Source of the DNA: Brachynemurus nebulosus
Taxonomy: Eukaryota; Arthropoda; Insecta; Neuroptera; Myrmeleontidae
Reading direction: 5' to 3'
Assembly (NCBI GenBank): GCA_035578155.1
Contig: JAPWDM010000013.1
Span: 11,557,527-11,621,526 of the forward strand
DNA length: 64,000 nt
Numbering within the stretch: position 1 is the first letter of the stretch; each line of letters begins with the position of its first letter. Under the pieces are notes generated by a model. That model saw nothing but the letters and a program-made list of their open reading frames with translations. It was not told the DNA's origin and ran no database searches. Positions 57,455 to 64,000 of the stretch are shown one piece after another. A program made the position numbers and the translations under genes.

Positions 57455-58217
57455 CCCAAGAAAATCATACGTTGGTCTACGAGAAACATTAATCATACAT
57501 TGTTGTCAATTTGACGAATGGAATTTTTATGGAGAATTTTAGAGTTAATTTACAAAAAAACATTTTTTTACGTAACAATACTACAAAAGCGAACAAAATA
57601 TTTAAAAAAATTGCATTTGGAAAACATTTTTAGGTAATATAAATAAATTAAAATCATTATAAATATTAAAAAATAGATAAATACATATCAATTGCATCAT
57701 AAGACATGTCTTTCAAATAATTAATTCATGAACTATTATGAGTCGGTGGACATGTGTGACTTTACAGGATGTGAAATTTCTCGGTTACAAACATTCCCGT
57801 AGATAGATATGCAGTTATTACCTCATTAGGTACATTTGTAAATTTTCTAAAATTTGTTAGTAATTTTTCACATAAGATCTCAAAAAATAATAAAAATTAA
57901 AATACTTTCCACCAAATTAATTGTTGATCTTTTATTAAGTCACTTGAAATTCATTCTTTTGTTTTCGATTCAATATATTAAAACTCCAGAATTATGTCGT
58001 CTTTAAGTCAAACAGCTGTCATCATCTTTCACATTATCATTATTATTGAATAAATTAATTACAACATCCATATCTTTAACAAATTTTAGAAAAATTAGGA
58101 AAACTTTTATATGTAAAGTACAAACTCTTTAAAAAAAATATACGTTAATCATACATCGTCGTCAAATTGACACACACACACATTGAAATCTTAGAATAAA
58201 CAAGTATGATTCTAGGG
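57455..58217. mobile_element. piggyBac-type MITE, family P, copy 2 (inverted relative to copy 1)
   Basis: TTAA occurs at 57451-57454 and 58218-58221. The ends are CCCAAGAAAATCATACG (57455-57471) and GTATGATTCTAGGG (58204-58217). The right end matches the family-P terminus well; the left end carries two changes and a two-base insertion. The interior matches 39453-40375 in reverse orientation but is 160 bp shorter. Confidence 0.82.
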
Positions 58218-58219
58218 TT

Positions 58220-58300
58220 AAATACCCCTGTCGCAGCATCCTGCATGCCATAGCGAGTTTTCGATCGTAAAAATTACCTTTTCTCGCATTTCTTTTCATG
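58220..58300 (-). repeat. Terminal fragment of repeat family R (reverse)
   Basis: The sequence aaatacccctgtcgcagcatcctgc ... catagcgag ... gtaaaaattaccttttctcg matches the R 3' end. It abuts the right TTAA of the piggyBac-type MITE. Confidence 0.7.
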
Positions 58301-59278
58301 ACGATGGACACAAATTTCAACTCTCAAGCAGTTTGGCTTCAGACCGGGAACGGAAGAACGTTCCAAATCATTCTTTCAAACTAAATCTCTAGAAATACAA
58401 ATGAATATTTAGACACAGAAACACGTGAACACCTTCATGTGAGACGGGTCATTGTACATTCAAACCAAACATATTCACTATCTTTTATTTTGTGTTGTGA
58501 TATATGTATAATCTTGCAGAACAAAATCCTTCTAATACTTTACTTTTAATGGATACTGACAGTAAGCACCCATTACCTATAGTATCAACTTTACGATAGT
58601 TGTTTGACGTTAAGTATACCATACGAGTTACAGTTCAGAATCAGTATGCCACCACGGTAGTCGCTACAGCCAGTACCTACTTTCAACAGATATATTAAAT
58701 AACACTTGAATCAAACGAGCATTGCATCATTGTGTATAATGTACGAGTGAGTCGAGCGAGTCAGTTAGAGTGAAATGAATAAAAAGAGTTGTCTATCAAA
58801 AGGTCGTTAGTCGACCATTTCCAATTTATTTAATTCGTACTGTGACGTTGCACGTCATACACACTAACAAAAAAAAAAAAAAAAACGAAAAAACAAAAAA
58901 ACAAAAAAAATAATATGTGAAATAAAATAAAATAGATGAATAAATAAATAGATAGCAATTTGAGAAAAATATAACTTAATAAAATAATTCGTAATTACAG
59001 TTATACCACATCGCTTATAAAAATTGAGACACCCAGTACCTGTCAACTTTTAGTACACCCGGTACATTTTGACAAGTCGCCCATAGAATAGGTAAATTCG
59101 GAATAGTTCTAACTTTACACTTTCGCGGGTATTATTACCGCTACAACCGTTTCTAGAACTTTCAAAAGTTACTTAGAACAGCTGGTTATGAATTTTTAAA
59201 TTCATTCTGTACGAATCGAGTTTGTGATCCGGATCGATTGTACGCCTATTACAATAATTGATTGTTCTGGAAACGGGG
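58301..59278. other. Unassigned DNA left of the LTR retrotransposon
   Basis: An A-rich tract at 58869-58910; no supported gene. Confidence 0.4.
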
Positions 59279-60796
59279 TGTGGCACTAATCGGCATTTAT
59301 TTGAAATTATTATTCGTATATTATAATTAATAGGATAATTTACACTACATGTAAGTACATTTGATTAATTGTATTTTAATTTTTTTTTCCTCTACCTTTT
59401 TCTATTCTAATTTAGTGTTGGGAGTCACAATCAGGTAACATTTTCTCCACTTAATCCTTACCGTTAGAATTTACCAATAATCAGGGCGATTATGTCATAA
59501 TGTGAGGGTGATCCCTGAAACGAATTGTATTTGTCGTACCTCCTTTGAGATATTTGCCGACATCACGCGAAAAAAAAAAAAAAAAGGGGGTCAATTGCCA
59601 TAGTTGCTAAACCAATTTTTAGGCCTCTCTTTTAACTATAATTCGTACCAAATAATTCAGCAAGTAAAATTAGCCGACAATTATTAATGTAATTAAAATT
59701 TCATACGTACAATAAATTCATTTTTGGCGGGTTGAATTGTTACAGCGATGTCCTGTAACTTATTTTCGAACTCGATAAGTTAATTTCGGATCACATAAGA
59801 TTTGCTCATTTTAATATGAGGTGAAATCTTCAATATTTTCTCTATTATAGCTTATTGTATTCGTTCTAAATTAGATTAATCGTAAATTCATCGTTATTTA
59901 GGGATGTTAGTATAATTAGGAGTACTTTCACTTATATGTTAATTTTAATTGTCGTTTAATTGTTGAAATCACATATTGTCTAGTCCATTATTGTATAAAT
60001 CACTAAATTGTTAATTACTAAAAAGTTTATAATAAATTGTTAATTAAGTGGAACCATTTAATTTTTAATTTGCTTTCCTTCGACACCAAAACATTACATT
60101 TTCAGGAATCTTTTACTTTACATACGACAGCTGTTATAGTACAAAGGGCAGTAAGCACACACCGTGTATTTACAACAACTTAAACAAAACCACATGTGCA
60201 CAAATACAGTAAAACAAATTTCACAATTTTAATTCACCCATAGACACACCATATATTCAGCGAAACTCTTATAAGAGTTATTTTAGTTATTGGTATAATT
60301 TTTTCGAATTTCACAACACCATTCACAATTTTTTTAATAAAAATAATCACAGCTATATTACGCATCAACACCTCAAGCCGACAGGTGGTTTAGACGCCGA
60401 GTCGTTCGTTTATCAACCACTGCGCTGAGACCTATTGTACGTATACTCGGTGTCCGAACCAGGCCGGTACGATTACAGCGCTCTTGATTCGCATACACCC
60501 CTAGGTGTCATCGGTAGTTTCGTCCGAGACCGACAGATGCCGCGCATTGTCTAATTATAGTAGTAATTTTTCAAATTCACGGTTAGTGTTACACTATTTA
60601 TGGTAGCAGAGCGTGGTTTCTGTCAGTTAGGGTCGTTAATGGATGCAGTTACCGGTGGACGCACTCCATAATTCAGTTGAACTGTAACAGCGTCTGGATT
60701 CATTTTTAATACCACTATACCGACTATGCAACTTCATCAAAAATCTGAACAAACAATAGAAAAAGGGAGAGCTATTTAGAGTAATTTATTTACATA

Positions 60797-60834
<38 letters not shown>

Positions 60835-60924
60835 AATAAATAGAAAGAATATATACTATTTGATGTTTACCTTTTGTTTCATAATTTTTCGAATATAAAT
60901 CGTCGAGTGAGAAATAGTGCCACA
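59279..60924 (+). mobile_element. Candidate 5' LTR of the Ty3/gypsy element
   Basis: The interval begins TGTGGCACTA (59279-59288) and ends TAGTGCCACA (60915-60924), TG...CA ends with a 10-bp inverted repeat. It ends 64 bp before the gag start, the right place for a 5' LTR. At 1646 bp it would be long for an LTR. The four bases just outside each end also match in inverted order (GGGG/CCCC), so the boundary is not certain. A 35-A tract lies at 60798-60832. The 3' LTR is outside the window, so the usual comparison cannot be made. No primer-binding site complementary to a known tRNA was recognised. Confidence 0.5.
60798..60832. repeat. Poly-A tract of 35 bases
   Basis: An uninterrupted A run inside the candidate LTR, followed by short AAAT repeats. 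Confidence 0.95.
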
Positions 60925-60988
60925 CCCCTGCCATTTGGGAAGGCGTATCATCGACTGGAAATAGTTAAGGAAATATTGTAACTCAGAC
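60925..60988 (+). promoter_or_regulatory. Short leader between candidate LTR and gag
   Basis: It is 64 bp. It should contain the primer-binding site, for which TGGGAAGGCG at about 60936 is a weak candidate only because it begins TGG. Confidence 0.3.
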
Positions 60989-61993
60989 ATGCCTGGGACT
61001 CGAAGTCAGAGCTCCACAGCACCACGGTCCGCCAACGACCAGCCAATGCCAACAGATAACGTCGCTGCTGCGGTATCTACGCCGGTAGCCAGTGGGTCCG
61101 CCGATCCCATTCGTCGCCACGTCTTGGACCAAGCCACAGTAAACCAGCAAGTCACCACCGAATTGGAAATATTGTCGTCGCAAGTCCACACTTTAAGACA
61201 ACAGATCCGTGAGAAATCGATACCACCCTCCAACAGTACGGCCACTCAATCAGCAGAATCACACGGGCAAATTAACGCGCTCATGACGGCTATTCAGCAA
61301 CTACAAGAACAAGTGAATCAGTTACAACTAAAGACAGAAAAAGATATAACGGTAAATAATCTTGATCAAACAAATACTCACTCTGTTGTAGGTAGTACTC
61401 CAAGAGTGGACATATCATACAAGGTAAACGCTGTCAATTACCTCGAGAGCATTCCAAATTGTGATGGTGCGTCAGTTCGCCTCCTCGTGGACTTTATTCA
61501 AGCCGTGGAGGCAGTTATCAATAGACGTTTGTTACACGACCACACGTTTCTTCGTTTAGTATCACAGAGGTGTGCCGGTGCGTTACTAGAGTGGTGGATC
61601 GTGCACATAGACCAGTTCGTAAATTGGACCGAATTTAAAAGACAATTAATTAACGATTTGATCAACCCGGTGCAGTTTTCACTGTTGTTAACATCACTTA
61701 TTTTTCGAAACCAATTACCTTCCGAAAGTTTCCGAGAATATGTGATGGACATCAAAACGAAAGCCGCGGTGCTGGAGGTCCCAATATCGGAACGTCAAAT
61801 TGTGTCGTCGATATGGCTGCGTCGCAATTTGGCCACACTGGAAACATGCAGAGTACAACAACCACCCAGTACTTATGCGGAGTTGGCCACCATGGTGTCG
61901 AACATCGAACTGTACCAGGAGCAAAGAGCGCTGTTGTTACGGAACGAGGCTCAGACATCGGGACCAAGGTTTAAGACTCAACCAAAAAACTAG
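60989..61993 (+). CDS. gag: Ty3/gypsy-like Gag polyprotein
   Basis: An intact 334-residue frame from ATG at 60989 to TAG at 61991-61993. Gag builds the cytoplasmic virus-like particle in which the element's RNA is reverse transcribed. Residues about 1-45 are Ser/Pro/Ala-rich and disordered-looking. Residues about 50-120 have heptad-like leucines (for example LEILSSQVHTLRQQI and LQEQVNQLQLK), suggesting a coiled coil. Residues about 150-320 have the character of a retrotransposon capsid (FIQAVEAVINRRLL; GALLEWW; FREYVMDIKTKAAVL; TYAELATMVSNIELY). No CCHC zinc knuckle is present, so RNA binding must use other residues or basic patches. Codon use is far less AT-rich than the surrounding DNA. The last codons overlap the slippery site that leads into pol. 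The assignment rests on the capsid-like pattern and on pol downstream. Confidence 0.85.
   Translation: MPGTRSQSSTAPRSANDQPMPTDNVAAAVSTPVASGSADPIRRHVLDQATVNQQVTTELEILSSQVHTLRQQIREKSIPPSNSTATQSAESHGQINALMTAIQQLQEQVNQLQLKTEKDITVNNLDQTNTHSVVGSTPRVDISYKVNAVNYLESIPNCDGASVRLLVDFIQAVEAVINRRLLHDHTFLRLVSQRCAGALLEWWIVHIDQFVNWTEFKRQLINDLINPVQFSLLLTSLIFRNQLPSESFREYVMDIKTKAAVLEVPISERQIVSSIWLRRNLATLETCRVQQPPSTYAELATMVSNIELYQEQRALLLRNEAQTSGPRFKTQPKN
61984..61990 (+). promoter_or_regulatory. -1 ribosomal frameshift heptamer A AAA AAC
   Basis: In the gag frame the sequence reads xxA AAA AAC TAG, a canonical X XXY YYZ slippery site directly before the gag stop. Slippage by one base moves ribosomes into the pol frame (next codon at 61990), which stays open to the window end. 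A downstream stimulatory pseudoknot was not identified by eye. Confidence 0.85.
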
Positions 61994-64000
61994 GTAAGGC
62001 TAATTTTACTGATACTGAAATACATACTACTACACCTACTGACTCACGACATCTATACACTCGTAAGAGCCAACTGCATACGTTACTCATTAATTTAAAG
62101 TCAGAGAACGTCGACCACTCACTTCCAGTCATAGACGTGTCCGTCGGTCCGTTGAGGTTCCAGGGGTTAATTGACTCCGGGGCAAGCTCCTCCTTTATAG
62201 GACAAAAAACGGCTAAAATAATTTTGAACGCCAAATTAGGTGTCATTCACCAAGTCAACTACTCGGCACGATTGGCGGATGGAACTGTTAAAACCATAAC
62301 TCATGCATTGGAAGTGAGTGTAAAAATTCAAACGTTTTCGTGGAAGTTCGAGTTATTAATAGTAAACAATCTTACTTTCGATATAGTCATTGGTGTCAAA
62401 GATCTTAGACGCATGACCGCTAGTATTTCGTTTAGCGACCGTGAGATTCGATACGCGTTTTCTGGTGCCGTCGCTCCATTTAAGTTACAACAAAGGAACT
62501 ATCTTACTAATGTGCAAGTTAATCCGTTGCTGGCCCCTAGTCAGGCACGGCGACTGAAGGATCTACTGACAAGATATGGTGATACGCTTACCGATAAAAT
62601 CGGTCGTGTTAAAGGTTATGAATACCATATTCACCTCAGTGACCATACCCCAGTGAGGCAATCACCATATCCTCTAAACCCACTCCAGTCGCGAGCTATG
62701 GACGAACACATTCAGGAGTTATTGGATCTAAAGGTTATCGAGAGAAGTTTTTCTGAATATGGCTCCCCAGCCTTCTTGATTAACAAAAAAGATGGCGGTA
62801 AACGGCTCTTGGTGGACTATAGAAAATTAAATTCCAAGGTCAAATTTGATGTATTTCCAACCCCGTCGTTGGAAACGTTTTTTCACTCACTGAAAGGGTC
62901 CACTATATTTTCCACCATAGACTTGACTAAAGCCTTTTACCAAATACCATTGGCGAGGGATTCAAAACCTCTCACAGCCTTCGTTACGCCCACGGGAGCA
63001 TATCAGTTCACCGCCGTCCCATTTGGACTTTCAGTTTCGCCAGCTAGTCTTAATAGAATAATATGTGATCTTTTCTCAGACCTCAGGTATTCATGCGTGG
63101 TATGCTACTTTGACGACTTGTTAGTACACTCGTCGTCATTTGAGCAACATTTACAACACCTAGAGGAGGTATTAAAGCGATTACAGCGAATCGGAATGAC
63201 CGCCAATCCGAATAAGTCACAATTTGCACTTACGGAAGTCAAATTCTTGGGTCACGTCTTATCTGGAGATGGGGTAAGAGTCGACCCTCAGAAGGCGACC
63301 GCTGTACAAAATTTAAGATTACCACGCAAACTGAAAGAGGTCAGATCCTTTTTGGGAATGGTAGGTTTCTTTGCCCGGTTTATTCCGCATTATGCTACCT
63401 TAGCCGGCCCACTCAACGAGCTAAAAAGAAAAGGTGTGAAATTCCACATGGGACCTGAACAAATTGCCGCTTTCGATAGCCTAAAACAGGCACTAGTAAC
63501 GGCACCAGTACTCGCGTTCCCGGATTACTCACGGCGCTTTATCGTGCAAACCGATGCGTCTATTACTACCATATCTGGAGTCGTTCTTCAACAATATGAG
63601 GAAGGGCTCCGACCAATTCATTATGCCTCCAGGAAACTGACACCTGCCGAATCTAAATACGCAACATATGAATTAGAAGCCTTAGCAATAGTATGGGCGC
63701 TGGAAAAATTCAAGATTTATCTGCTAGGGACTAAATTCACACTCCAGACCGATTCGGCAGCGTTTAAGTTCCTGCAGACATCCTCAAAGACTAACGCGAA
63801 GGTAACCCGATGGCTATTATCGCTAGCACGGTTCAATTTTGCCGTTGAACATATCCGCGGAGAGACCAATTATGTAGCTGACGCTCTTACGAGATTGTTT
63901 ACCGAAGACTCACAGACGGACGATACGCTGGAAGGGGTGCACGACCTGTCCTTATTGACTGAAGTACCATCACTATTTAAAAAATTACCCGTCTGTCAGC
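61990..64000 (+). CDS. pol: Ty3/gypsy Pol: protease, reverse transcriptase, RNase H (3' end outside window)
   Basis: The frame is open for about 670 codons with no stop and runs off the window. It is -1 relative to gag and has no own start, so it is expected only as a Gag-Pol fusion. Aspartic protease: IDSGASSSFIG at codons about 61-71 carries the DSG active site. Reverse transcriptase: KVIERSFSEYGSPAFLINKK, LVDYRKLN (about 274), IDLTKAFYQIPL, VPFGLS (about 343) and the catalytic YFDD (63106-63117, about 373-376). Connection: FLGMVGFFARFIPHYA. RNase H: QTDAS (about 520), ELEALAIVWALEKF (about 561), QTDSAAFKFL (about 586) and YVADALTRL, supplying D, E, D, D. The order PR-RT-RNase H and the motifs fit Metaviridae; integrase is expected further on. 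All catalytic residues visible are intact, so the copy may be functional. Confidence 0.95.

Noticed and set aside
60375..60450. tRNA-like sequence inside the candidate LTR (minus strand, cagcgcagtggttgat)
   Set aside because: Only an A-box-like string; there is no cloverleaf.
60936..60953. Primer-binding site starting TGGGAAGGCG
   Set aside because: It lies 11 bases past the candidate LTR end, and I could not match it to a known tRNA 3' end.

Overview
The window looks like gene-poor, AT-rich nuclear DNA from an animal, most likely an insect or other arthropod. I base this on the density of small DNA-transposon derivatives (piggyBac-like, hAT-like, PIF/Harbinger-like and TA-flanked elements), long AT microsatellites, a jockey-type LINE remnant and a Ty3/gypsy retrotransposon with insect-like Gag and Pol. 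I found no host protein-coding exon I would defend. Almost every open reading frame in the first 60.9 kb is short, has no recognisable domain, or falls inside a repeat. No species can be named from the sequence.

Layout. 1-9.5 kb holds a 998-bp element with long terminal inverted repeats (TIRs), degenerate ~160-bp repeats, a candidate solo LTR inside an AT microsatellite, a 148-bp tandem repeat, a TTAA-flanked piggyBac-type MITE, a TA-flanked 1.1-kb element, and a piggyBac-like element that still encodes the cysteine-rich C-terminus of its transposase. 9.81-12.78 kb is a satellite array of 18 units of ~164 bp. 13.4-18 kb carries a Harbinger-like element with a TTA duplication and the N-terminal part of a HARBI1-like nuclease, plus a jockey-like reverse transcriptase tail. 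21.85-26.6 kb has a 284-bp retro-inserted sequence (12-bp target duplication, poly-A, antisense tRNA cloverleaf, 24-bp hairpin) and three foldback or MITE elements. 29-41.6 kb contains TA-flanked and TTAA-flanked elements and copies of a dispersed family called family R here, whose copies recur from 9 to 58 kb. 43-58.3 kb has hairpin elements, a hAT MITE with internal 168-bp repeats, a nested insertion, a near-complete 423-bp palindrome and a second, oppositely oriented copy of a piggyBac MITE.

The only apparently intact coding unit is at the right edge: a Ty3/gypsy-like LTR retrotransposon with a candidate 5' LTR (59279-60924), gag (60989-61993) and pol running off the window end with protease, reverse transcriptase and RNase H. 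Gag and pol are joined by a -1 frame change at a classic slippery heptamer, A AAA AAC, directly in front of the gag stop. Pol has no stop in the 2 kb visible, and its base composition is clearly less AT-rich than the surroundings, so this copy looks young.
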